From NCBI GenBank assembly GCA_946482585.1, contig CAMLSI010000172.1:1-9978 (forward strand): a stretch of DNA of 9,978 nt. Reading direction: 5' to 3'. Origin of the DNA: an uncultured Lysobacteraceae bacterium (lineage in GTDB: Bacteria > Pseudomonadota > Gammaproteobacteria > Xanthomonadales > Rhodanobacteraceae). The notes under the pieces are model-generated. The model was not told the origin of the DNA. It saw only the letters and a list, made by a program, of their open reading frames with translations, and searched no databases. A program made the translations under genes and the position numbers. This document shows, in pieces, positions 1 to 7,246 of this stretch (position 1 is the stretch's first letter; the number at the start of each line of letters is the position of its first letter).

Positions 1-2376
<2,376 letters not shown>

Positions 2377-2393
2377 GCATGGCGTAGTTCACG

Positions 2394-2421
2394 TGCCGCC
2401 GCGGCTATCGACGCGGCGGCA
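2394..2421. terminator. Hairpin between convergent genes, possible bidirectional terminator
   Basis: A perfect 10-bp inverted repeat, TGCCGCCGCG (2394-2403) and CGCGGCGGCA (2412-2421), has an 8-nt loop. It sits 17 bp after the receptor stop and just before the engB stop on the other strand. Its place in a 48-bp gap between convergent genes suggests it stops transcripts from both sides. Neither side has a T-tract, so it is not a classical intrinsic terminator and the call rests on position and stem strength. Confidence 0.5.
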
Positions 2422-2424
2422 GCG

Positions 2425-3048
2425 TCAGGCCGGCTCGCCGGCCGGCGCGCCGGTGTCGAGCCAGGCGCCGATCGCCGCACGCGCTTCGTCGATGCCGATC
2501 TTGTCGAGCGCGGAAAAAGCCTGGATCGTCGCGCCCGGGCAAAGAACGTCCATCTCGCGACGGGTTCCGAGCAACGTGCGCGACGCCTCGCCGCGGGACA
2601 ACTTGTCGACCTTGGTCATGAGCACGTGACACGGCAGGCCGATGTCGCGGCAGTACTGCAGCATGAGCCGGTCGAAATCCTTGAGCGGATGGCGACTGTC
2701 CATGATGAGCACGACACCGCGCAGGGACTGGCGGCCGCTCAGATAGGCGTCGATGAGTTCGCGCCAGTGATCGCGCAGCGCCGTCGGCACCTTGGCATAG
2801 CCGTAGCCCGGCAGGTCGATCAGGCGCCGGTCGCCGTCGAGATCGAACACGACGAGCTGCTGCGTGCGGCCGGGCGTCTTGGACGTGCGCGCCAGACCCA
2901 CCTGGTCGCAGATGCGATTCAGCGCGCTGGACTTGCCCGCATTGGAACGGCCGGCGAACGCGACTTCGGCGCCGTGGTCGGCGGGGAGCTGGCGCAATTC
3001 GTGCGCGGCCAGACGAAAGCGCGCACGGCGAAACAGGGAATCGGACAT
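2425..3048 (-). CDS. engB: Ribosome biogenesis GTP-binding protein EngB (YihA/YsxC)
   Basis: EngB is a small TRAFAC-class GTPase that assists late assembly of the 50S ribosomal subunit in the cytoplasm and is often essential. All five G motifs are present, numbered from the ATG at 3048: G1 GRSNAGKS at 33-40, G2 Thr within TPGRTQ at 58-63, G3 DLPG at 78-81 followed by the family's YGYA, G4 TKVD at 145-148, and G5 SA at 179-180. The length of 207 residues is close to the roughly 210 of the E. coli protein. The frame extends upstream to a TTG at 3120, but those 24 residues are Pro/Arg-rich and unlike the family, whereas [11 protein letters not shown] fits. The Shine-Dalgarno before 3048 is poor. 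The gene is divergent from the cytochrome c4 gene and convergent with the receptor. Confidence 0.96.
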   Translation of the reverse strand: MSDSLFRRARFRLAAHELRQLPADHGAEVAFAGRSNAGKSSALNRICDQVGLARTSKTPGRTQQLVVFDLDGDRRLIDLPGYGYAKVPTALRDHWRELIDAYLSGRQSLRGVVLIMDSRHPLKDFDRLMLQYCRDIGLPCHVLMTKVDKLSRGEASRTLLGTRREMDVLCPGATIQAFSALDKIGIDEARAAIGAWLDTGAPAGEPA

Positions 3049-3093
3049 GGTTACCGGCTCTGGAACTCGGGGCGGCGGCACGCGCGTCGGCGT

Positions 3094-3121
3094 TTGACCG
3101 TCTGGGGGGCGCTGGTACAAT
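3094..3121 (+). promoter_or_regulatory. Sigma-70-type promoter of the cytochrome c4 gene
   Basis: The -35 box TTGACC (3094-3099) and the -10 box TACAAT (3116-3121) are 16 bp apart, each with one mismatch to consensus. TG at 3113-3114 forms an extended -10 (TGGTACAAT). Transcription should start near 3128, giving a leader of about 70 nt before the ATG at 3200. This is the best promoter match I found in the window. The same 151-bp gap must also hold the engB promoter on the other strand, for which I see no convincing boxes. Confidence 0.75.
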
Positions 3122-3186
3122 TCGGCGGTTTTCTGTCCCCCGCCAGCGTGAGTCCGCCGGGGATGGCCACGTTTCCAGCATTCAGT

Positions 3187-3190
3187 GGAG
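3187..3190 (+). promoter_or_regulatory. Shine-Dalgarno that sets the cytochrome c4 start
   Basis: GGAG lies 9 nt before the ATG at 3200. It overlaps an in-frame GTG at 3185, which would add five residues (MESSV) before the signal peptide. The GGAG could not serve that GTG, so it favours the ATG at 3200. Confidence 0.65.
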
Positions 3191-3199
3191 TCGAGTGTA

Positions 3200-3865
3200 A
3201 TGAGTTTTCGGCGCGTAGTTGCTCTGGCGGGCTTGCTCGCAGTGGGTTCGGTCCAGGCGGAAACTGCCGCTTCTCATGCCGTCGTCGGCGATGCCAAGGC
3301 CGGTGAGGCCAAGGCCGCGGCCTGCGGGGCCTGCCACGGCACCGACGGAAATTCCACCGACAAGCAGTACCCGAAGATCGCGGGGCAGCAGGCCGACTAC
3401 ATCGCGCGCCAGCTCGCGCTGTTCAAGTCGACCCAGCGCAACAACCCGATCATGCTCGGCTTCGCATCGACGCTGTCGGAACAGGACATGCACGATCTCG
3501 GCGCGCATTTCGCGACGAAGCAGGCCACCGCCGGCAACGGCGACGAAGCGTTGAAGACGCGCGGCGAGCAGCTGTGGCGCTCGGGTGACGTCAAGCGCGG
3601 CATTCCGGCCTGCATGTCCTGCCACGGCCCGTCGGGCCGCGGCAATCCGGGTTCCGGCTATCCCCAGATCGCGGGTCAGTGGACCGACTACGTGATCGCC
3701 AAGCTCAAGGATTGGCAGAACGGCACGACCTGGGGCAACGACGATCGCGCCAAGATCATGCCGGAGATCGCCAAGCGGCTGTCCGAACAGGACGTGGTCG
3801 CGGTCGCTTCCTACGCCGAAGGCCTGCACACGGCCAAGCCGGTCGCCACCGCGGCCGTGAAGTAA
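3200..3865 (+). CDS. Diheme cytochrome c4, periplasmic
   Basis: This is a two-heme c-type cytochrome that carries electrons in the periplasm, typically from the bc1 complex to terminal oxidases such as cbb3. Numbered from the ATG at 3200 (221 residues), a Sec signal peptide covers about residues 1-20 ([13 protein letters not shown], cleavage after VQA). Domain 1 binds heme at CGACH (42-46), with Met85 in NNPIMLGFA the likely axial ligand. Domain 2 binds heme at CMSCH (138-142), with Met187 in KIMPEIA as ligand. Each domain repeats the PKIAGQ or PQIAGQ signature and ends in a LSEQD helix, the internal duplication typical of c4. The gene is divergent from engB, has its own promoter, and is followed by hairpins before the dsbA pair. 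As I recall, Pseudomonas has a similar engB - c4 - dsbA order. No lesion was seen. Confidence 0.95.
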   Translation: MSFRRVVALAGLLAVGSVQAETAASHAVVGDAKAGEAKAAACGACHGTDGNSTDKQYPKIAGQQADYIARQLALFKSTQRNNPIMLGFASTLSEQDMHDLGAHFATKQATAGNGDEALKTRGEQLWRSGDVKRGIPACMSCHGPSGRGNPGSGYPQIAGQWTDYVIAKLKDWQNGTTWGNDDRAKIMPEIAKRLSEQDVVAVASYAEGLHTAKPVATAAVK

Positions 3866-3873
3866 ACACGGCC
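3853..3873 (+). repeat. Small hairpin spanning the cytochrome c4 stop codon
   Basis: GGCCGTG (3853-3859) pairs with CACGGCC (3867-3873) across a 7-nt loop that holds the TAA stop at 3863-3865. No T-run follows. It may be the first part of a transcript-end structure together with the larger hairpin next to it, or chance in GC-rich DNA. Confidence 0.4.
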
Positions 3874-3874
3874 A

Positions 3875-3929
3875 ACCGGGGTTGAACGCCGGGCGCGGCC
3901 CGCGCCGCTCGGCGTGAACTCGCCCCGGT
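3875..3929 (+). terminator. Three-tier hairpin after cytochrome c4, possible transcript end
   Basis: Three nested inverted segments share one axis: ACCGGGG (3875-3881) with CCCCGGT (3923-3929), ACGCC (3886-3890) with GGCGT (3911-3915), and GGCGCG (3892-3897) with CGCGCC (3901-3906) around a 3-nt loop. Small internal loops separate the tiers. It begins 9 bp after the cytochrome stop. With no T-tract it is not a canonical terminator, but it could stall polymerase or protect the mRNA 3' end. Confidence 0.45.
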
Positions 3930-4000
3930 CCGGCGTGTCTCTGCCCGTCAGTTGCCCCGGTGCCTGCCCAATCCGCATACGCTCCGGGTTCGCAATGATC

Positions 4001-4024
4001 GTCGCAGCCGCGCCCGGCTGCGAT
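4001..4024 (+). promoter_or_regulatory. Stem-loop in the leader of the first dsbA gene
   Basis: TCGCAGCCG (4002-4010) pairs perfectly with CGGCTGCGA (4015-4023) around the 4-nt loop CGCC; a G-U pair (4001/4024) extends the stem. The structure ends 6 nt before the AGGAG Shine-Dalgarno at 4031. It would sit in the 5' leader of the dsbA transcript if the promoter lies upstream. A weak candidate is TTGCCC at 3952 with CATACG at 3976, 18 bp apart, which I do not annotate separately. Possible roles are mRNA stabilisation or translation control. Confidence 0.45.
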
Positions 4025-4030
4025 TCAACC

Positions 4031-4035
4031 AGGAG
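4031..4035 (+). promoter_or_regulatory. Shine-Dalgarno that sets the first dsbA start
   Basis: AGGAG lies 6 nt before the ATG at 4042. The frame is open back to an ATG at 3952, but translation from there would bury the signal peptide behind 30 Arg-rich residues, so 4042 is the start. Confidence 0.85.
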
Positions 4036-4041
4036 ATCCGG

Positions 4042-4713
4042 ATGTTCCAGCGTTTCGTCCTCGGCCTGGCCGGCCTCGTCGCCGCGACCGGCGCTTCCGC
4101 CCAGAGCGGCCCCTGGCAGGAAGGCAAGCACTACTTCCGGGTCGACCCGCCGCAGGCCACGGCGCAGCCGGACAAGGTCGAAGTCACCGAAGTGTTCTCC
4201 TATGGCTGCCCGGCCTGCTTTTCGGTCGCACCGAAGGTCAAGAGCTTCAAGAGCAAGCTGCCGGCCAACGCGGTCATGAACTACGTGCCCGCATCGTGGA
4301 ACCAGGGCGAGCAATGGCCGCTGTTCCAGCGCGCGTATTACGCCGCACAGGCGCTCGGCGTCGCCGACAAGGCTCACGACGACATGTTCGTCGCGATCTG
4401 GGGCGGCGGCCCGCTCGCCGTCGTCGTCAACGGCAAGATCAAGAATCCGGCACCGACGCTCGACGACGTCGCGAAGTTCTACGAGAAATACGGCGTCAAG
4501 GCCGCCGATTTCAGCGGCGCTGCCAACTCCTTCGCGGTCAACACGAAGATGAAGAAGGCCGATGCCTACATCAAGGCCTCGCAGGTCGACTCGACGCCGA
4601 CCTTCATCGTCAACGGCAAGTACCGCCTGAACGGCCAGAGCGCCGGCAGCTGGGACAATGTCGAAGCCATCATCCTGCATCTGGTCGCACAAGAATCCGC
4701 GGCCGCCAAGTAA
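4042..4713 (+). CDS. dsbA: DsbA-family thiol:disulfide oxidoreductase, soluble, CPAC active site
   Basis: DsbA proteins introduce disulfide bonds into exported proteins in the periplasm and are usually re-oxidised by DsbB. The 223-residue product has a Sec signal peptide (MFQRFVLGLAGLVAATGASA, cleavage after Ala20). The thioredoxin fold starts with KVEVTEVFSY and holds the active site CPAC at 56-59. A helical insertion follows, and the cis-proline loop is STPTF with Pro186, then IVNGKYRL. The second middle residue of CxxC is Ala instead of the His of E. coli DsbA. Because that His destabilises the disulfide in E. coli DsbA, the Ala form may be a weaker oxidant; this is inference. Compared with its neighbour it has a few extra residues around WGGGPLAVVV. 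The next dsbA starts 21 bp downstream, so the two are probably one operon. The gene symbol names the family; orthology to a specific dsbA is not shown. Confidence 0.93.
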   Translation: MFQRFVLGLAGLVAATGASAQSGPWQEGKHYFRVDPPQATAQPDKVEVTEVFSYGCPACFSVAPKVKSFKSKLPANAVMNYVPASWNQGEQWPLFQRAYYAAQALGVADKAHDDMFVAIWGGGPLAVVVNGKIKNPAPTLDDVAKFYEKYGVKAADFSGAANSFAVNTKMKKADAYIKASQVDSTPTFIVNGKYRLNGQSAGSWDNVEAIILHLVAQESAAAK

Positions 4714-4734
4714 TCCGACGTTCGGGAGATCACC

Positions 4735-5388
4735 ATGCTCAAGCGATTGATGTTCCTGCTGGCCGGCCTTCTCGCCGTCAGCGCCTGCGGCGCGCAGGAC
4801 GACAAGGCCGCCGCGACGAAGACCGACTGGAAAGAAGGCCAGCACTACATCGTCCTCGCCAAGCCGACGCCGCCGGCGTCCGGCAAGGTCGAGGTCACCG
4901 AAGTGTTTTCCTACGCCTGCCCGCACTGCGCGCACTTCCAGCCGTATGCGGACCAGCTCAAGAGCAAGCTGCCGGCCGGCGTGACGTTCGGCTACATGCC
5001 GGTCGTGTTCAATCCGTCGTGGGAACCGCTCGCACGCGCCTACTACGTCGCGCAGTCGCTCGGCGTGCTCGACAAGACGCATCAGGCGCTGTTCGACGCG
5101 CTGCATCGCGACCACAAGCCGCTGCGTTCGATCGAAGATCTCGCCGGCTTCTACGCAGGCTACGGCGTCGATCCGAAGACCTTCACCAGCACGGCGCAGT
5201 CGTTCGTCGTCGAAGGCAACCTGAGCCAGGGCCGCGAGCGCGCGATGGCCTATCAGATCGAAAGCACGCCGACCCTGATCGTCAACGGCAAGTACCGCCT
5301 CGACGCGGCATCCGCCGGCGGCCAGGGCCAGGCGGTCGAGCTCGCGCTGTGGCTCGTGAACAAAGAACTCGCCGCGAAGAAGAAGTAA
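4735..5388 (+). CDS. dsbA: DsbA-family thiol:disulfide oxidoreductase, predicted lipoprotein, CPHC active site
   Basis: This is a second DsbA paralogue of 217 residues. Its N-terminus is a lipoprotein signal: MLKRLMFLLAGLLAVSAC with lipobox VSAC and lipidated Cys18. Residue +2 is Gly, so there is no Asp inner-membrane retention signal. The thioredoxin fold again opens with KVEVTEVFSY and carries the classical CPHC at 62-65. The cis-Pro loop is STPTL with Pro179, then IVNGKYRL. Shared blocks with the upstream protein (VTEVFSY, LKSKLPA against FKSKLPA, STPT, IVNGKYRL) show a tandem duplication. A strong GGGAG (4724-4728) lies 6 nt before the ATG. I see no separate promoter in the 21-bp gap, so it is likely co-transcribed with the first gene. 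Lipoprotein DsbAs are known in Neisseria, so anchoring is compatible with function. A stem-loop follows the stop. Confidence 0.93.
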   Translation: MLKRLMFLLAGLLAVSACGAQDDKAAATKTDWKEGQHYIVLAKPTPPASGKVEVTEVFSYACPHCAHFQPYADQLKSKLPAGVTFGYMPVVFNPSWEPLARAYYVAQSLGVLDKTHQALFDALHRDHKPLRSIEDLAGFYAGYGVDPKTFTSTAQSFVVEGNLSQGRERAMAYQIESTPTLIVNGKYRLDAASAGGQGQAVELALWLVNKELAAKKK

Positions 5389-5402
5389 TCAGCGTCGAAA
5401 CG

Positions 5403-5438
5403 CGCGAGGAACGAACGCCGATGTGCTCGTTCCTCGCG
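5403..5438 (+). terminator. Strong stem-loop after the dsbA pair, likely terminator
   Basis: CGCGAGGAACGA (5403-5414) and TCGTTCCTCGCG (5427-5438) form a perfect 12-bp stem, with three further pairs possible inside the 12-nt loop after one mismatch. It begins 14 bp after the second dsbA stop. Only a short TTT (5444-5446) follows several bases later, so termination strength is uncertain. The stem is A/T-containing and not simple GC noise, which makes selection for structure more likely. Confidence 0.6.
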
Positions 5439-5476
5439 GCGGCGTTTCCGGTCGGCGCATATCCGACCAAGGTCGC

Positions 5477-5506
5477 TTGCGGTCGCCGCTATGCACGGCA
5501 TAGGCT
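5477..5506 (+). promoter_or_regulatory. Candidate promoter giving a leaderless EEP transcript
   Basis: TTGCGG (5477-5482) and TAGGCT (5501-5506) are 18 bp apart. The -10-like box fits TANNNT and ends 6 nt before the ATG at 5513, which would put the transcription start on or next to the A of the start codon. No Shine-Dalgarno precedes that ATG. Both facts fit leaderless expression, but the box matches are only moderate. Confidence 0.4.
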
Positions 5507-5512
5507 CCGGCC

Positions 5513-6316
5513 ATGAGTGCCTCGCCCGGGTCCGTCCCCAGCAGCAGTCCAACGATAGAGCGGCTGCGTCTGCTCAGCTGCAACATCGTCGCCGGCGCGA
5601 GCGTCGGCCGCTACAGCGACTACGTGATGCGCAGCTGGCTGCCTCATCCGGGCAAGCGGGCCAATCTCGAAGCTCTCGCGCGTTCGATCGAAGACTTCGA
5701 CGTCGTCGGCCTGCAGGAAGCCGACGCGGGAACCTTGCGTTCGGGCTTCATGAACCAGACGCAATACGTGGCGGAGACCGCCGGATTTCCGTACTGGAGT
5801 CATCAGCCGAACCGGCGCGTATCGCGCCTTGCGCAATCGGCGAACGGTCTCATCAGCCGCATCGAGCCGAGCGAGGTCATCGATCATCCGCTGCCGGGCC
5901 GCATTCCGGGCCGCGGTGCGCTGCTCGCACGCTTCGGCAGCGGAGACGGCGCGCTGACTGTCGTGATCTCGCATCTGTCGCTCGGCCCGGAAGCGCGCAT
6001 GCGCCAGCTCGGTTTCATCGCCGAACTGCTGGCCGACGCGCCGCATGCGGTGCTCATGGGCGACCTCAATTGCGCCGCCGACAGCGCCGAGCTGCGGGAG
6101 CTCTATCGCAAGACGTCGCTCGCGCCGCCGCTCGCGCCGCCGCCGACGTTCCCCAGCTGGCGTCCTCGCCGCGCGATCGACCACATTCTCGTTTCCGAAA
6201 GTCTGCAGATCGATAGCTTGTGGACATTGCCGCAAGCCTTCTCCGACCATCTGCCGGTCGCCGCCAGCGTGACCTTGCCGACGAGCCTGCAGCGGGAGCT
6301 ACGCCGCGCCGCGTGA
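5513..6316 (+). CDS. Endonuclease/exonuclease/phosphatase (EEP) family hydrolase
   Basis: This 267-residue protein is a metal-dependent phosphoesterase of the EEP superfamily (the exonuclease III, DNase I and sphingomyelinase fold). The catalytic set is complete: Asn24 in LLSCNI, Glu69 in VGLQEAD, His154 in VISHLSL, Asp184 and Asn186 in MGDLNC, Asp223-His224 in AIDHIL, and the terminal Ser-Asp-His at 244-246 in SDHLPV. There is no signal peptide or membrane segment; the first 14 residues are Ser/Pro-rich and probably disordered, so it is likely cytoplasmic. The substrate (nucleic acid, phosphoinositide-like or other) cannot be decided. I recall EEP genes next to dsbA and cytochrome c4 in other gammaproteobacteria, so the placement looks conserved. 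A stem-loop before it and its own promoter candidate suggest separate transcription. There is no good Shine-Dalgarno; an alternative start is not obvious because conserved sequence begins near residue 17. Confidence 0.9.
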   Translation: MSASPGSVPSSSPTIERLRLLSCNIVAGASVGRYSDYVMRSWLPHPGKRANLEALARSIEDFDVVGLQEADAGTLRSGFMNQTQYVAETAGFPYWSHQPNRRVSRLAQSANGLISRIEPSEVIDHPLPGRIPGRGALLARFGSGDGALTVVISHLSLGPEARMRQLGFIAELLADAPHAVLMGDLNCAADSAELRELYRKTSLAPPLAPPPTFPSWRPRRAIDHILVSESLQIDSLWTLPQAFSDHLPVAASVTLPTSLQRELRRAA

Positions 6317-6364
6317 CGTGGCCGCGCGGCAACGCTCGATACGCACCGAGTCGGTCAGGTAGGC

Positions 6365-6390
6365 CGCGGCGGGCGTAACCACCCGCCGTG
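6365..6390. terminator. Hairpin 1 between convergent EEP and helical-protein genes
   Basis: CGGCGGG (6367-6373) pairs with CCCGCCG (6382-6388) around an 8-nt loop (CGTAACCA); a G-U and a C-G pair extend the stem to 6365/6390. It lies about 50 bp after the EEP stop. No T-tract on either strand. The 160-bp gap 6317-6476 shows no gene, only this hairpin and the next. Confidence 0.45.
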
Positions 6391-6410
6391 CCGCGCGCTG
6401 CCGGCCTGCT

Positions 6411-6438
6411 GCGGCCGCACGATCTGGCGTGCGGCCGT
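6411..6438. terminator. Hairpin 2 between convergent genes, possible bidirectional terminator
   Basis: CGGCCGCACG (6412-6421) pairs perfectly with CGTGCGGCCG (6428-6437), a 10-bp stem with the 6-nt loop ATCTGG; a G-U pair (6411/6438) extends it. It lies 39 bp beyond the stop of the minus-strand gene. With hairpin 1 it makes a double stem-loop barrier between convergent genes. No T-tract. Confidence 0.5.
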
Positions 6439-6476
6439 CGATATCGGCGCCGGTCCGCGCGGTACGGCCCCTGGCG

Positions 6477-7067
6477 CTACCGGCTCGTCAGCTCGTGAAC
6501 GAGATCGCGGTTGTTGATACGCAACCGCACGAGTGCATCGGCGCGCTGCCTCAATGCGTCGCGCAGCGCTACGTCGAGGACGGCATAGGGATCGACCGCC
6601 TTCGCACGCGCCTCTTCTATCGCCTTGCGCTGATCGGCGCGCTGCTTCGCGCTCATGCCGCTCTGGTGCAGCTGGTCGAGCTGCGCGTTGAGCTGGTCGA
6701 TGTATTCGCCGAGCACGAGGATGTCGCCGAAACGACGCTTGATATCGCGATACCGGCGCAGATCGACGTCGAGCGCCTTCGCCACGTTGCGCTCGTACTG
6801 ACGCGTCAGCACCGGCTGCAAAGCGGCGCTTTCGGAGACATCGTCGCGTGCTTCGCGGGCACTCTGCAGACGCTGCTGGACATCGCGCAGCGCATTGATT
6901 TCGAGTTGCAGGCCGCGCTGGTAGATATCGAGGTCGGCGACGGCCAGGGAGACCTCGCTTTCGGCGTTCGCCGATGCAGCCGCGGGTGCGGCCGACTGCG
7001 CTGGGGCCAGCAGCGGAAAGACACAGGCCAGGGCCAACACAGACAATTGCAGCTTCAACGGTCGCAT
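6477..7067 (-). CDS. Exported helical (coiled-coil-like) protein of unknown function
   Basis: I do not recognise this 196-residue protein. Its N-terminus is a Sec signal peptide (MRPLKLQLSVLALACVFPLL, likely cleaved after APA at residue 23). A lipoprotein reading at Cys15 is less likely because the following residues are still hydrophobic. A short Ala-rich linker leads into a nearly all-helical remainder, rich in Leu, Arg, Asp, Gln and Ala with heptad-like spacing (LDIYQRGLQLEINALRDV; EYIDQLNAQLDQLHQS; DALRQRADALVRL) and no conserved enzyme motif. The mature protein has no Cys and no membrane segment, so it is probably periplasmic. The frame is open upstream to 7163, but GGAGGT at 7072-7077 fixes the start at 7067. 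It is convergent with the EEP gene and separated by a terminator from the receptor upstream, so it is probably monocistronic. Confidence 0.85.
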   Translation of the reverse strand: MRPLKLQLSVLALACVFPLLAPAQSAAPAAASANAESEVSLAVADLDIYQRGLQLEINALRDVQQRLQSAREARDDVSESAALQPVLTRQYERNVAKALDVDLRRYRDIKRRFGDILVLGEYIDQLNAQLDQLHQSGMSAKQRADQRKAIEEARAKAVDPYAVLDVALRDALRQRADALVRLRINNRDLVHELTSR

Positions 7068-7071
7068 GACG

Positions 7072-7077
7072 ACCTCC
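7072..7077 (-). promoter_or_regulatory. Shine-Dalgarno that sets the helical-protein start
   Basis: On the minus strand GGAGGT lies 4 nt before the ATG at 7067. It is a near-perfect ribosome binding site and selects this start over the longer frame beginning at 7163, whose extra 32 residues would precede the signal peptide. Confidence 0.85.
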
Positions 7078-7104
7078 GCACTGCCGGGGGAAACCTTTGA
7101 GCCG

Positions 7105-7132
7105 AAATTAGCACAAACGGCAACCATCACAA
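7105..7132 (-). promoter_or_regulatory. Candidate promoter of the helical-protein gene
   Basis: Read on the minus strand, TTGTGA (7132-7127) and TAATTT (7110-7105) are 16 bp apart. TG two bases before the second box makes an extended -10 (TGCTAATTT). Start would be near 7098, a leader of about 30 nt that contains the GGAGGT. Box matches are partial (4/6 and 3/6), but this A/T-rich patch stands out from the GC-rich surroundings. Confidence 0.45.
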
Positions 7133-7143
7133 GGGCCGTTTGT
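7113..7143. promoter_or_regulatory. 9-bp inverted repeat around the -35 region, operator-like
   Basis: ACAAACGGC (7113-7121) and GCCGTTTGT (7135-7143) are perfect inverted copies 13 bp apart, centre to centre 22 bp or about two helical turns. The candidate -35 box falls between the arms and one arm lies in the promoter spacer. That geometry suits a dimeric regulator. It could instead form an RNA hairpin, but with no T-run it is a poor terminator, and a real one already lies at 7191-7220. Confidence 0.45.
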
Positions 7144-7190
7144 AATAGCCCGCGACGGCGCACCGCAACCGCCGCGACGCCGCCGAGGGG

Positions 7191-7220
7191 AAAAAAAACC
7201 GGGCCGCTTGCGCGGCCCGG
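7191..7220 (-). terminator. Rho-independent terminator of the right-hand TonB-dependent receptor
   Basis: On the minus strand, CCGGGCCGC (7220-7212), a GCAA tetraloop (7211-7208) and GCGGCCCGG (7207-7199) form a perfect 9-bp stem. Eight T's follow directly (7198-7191). The loop is of the stable GNRA type. It begins 26 bp after the receptor stop at 7247. This is a textbook intrinsic terminator and separates the receptor from the helical-protein gene downstream. Confidence 0.95.
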
Positions 7221-7246
7221 CGACTCCCCCTTGATACGCGAAACGC

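Noticed and set aside
3049..3120. N-terminal extension of EngB from a TTG at 3120
   Set aside because: The added 24 residues are Pro/Arg-rich, absent from the family as I know it, and the TTG overlaps the opposite-strand -10 box of the cytochrome promoter.
3952..4041. N-terminal extension of the first DsbA from an ATG at 3952
   Set aside because: It would place 30 Arg-rich residues ahead of the signal peptide, and AGGAG at 4031 clearly serves the ATG at 4042.
3811..5115. 434-residue open frame on the minus strand opposite the two dsbA genes
   Set aside because: It is antisense to two genes with clear motifs, signal peptides and ribosome sites. Its Arg/Asp/Gly-rich product matches no family, and such long antisense frames are expected in GC-rich DNA.
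4296..5516. 406-residue open frame on the plus strand in another frame across the dsbA pair
   Set aside because: It overlaps both dsbA genes out of frame, is extremely Arg/Gln-rich and has no domain. It is a shadow of third-position GC bias.
6429..7100. 223-residue plus-strand frame opposite the helical-protein gene
   Set aside because: The minus-strand gene has a strong GGAGGT, a signal peptide and a promoter candidate. The plus-strand frame has none of these and starts within the hairpin region.
7191..7198. Run of eight A's as a possible phase-variable homopolymer tract
   Set aside because: It is the T-tract of an intrinsic terminator on the minus strand, outside any gene, so slippage there would not switch a protein.
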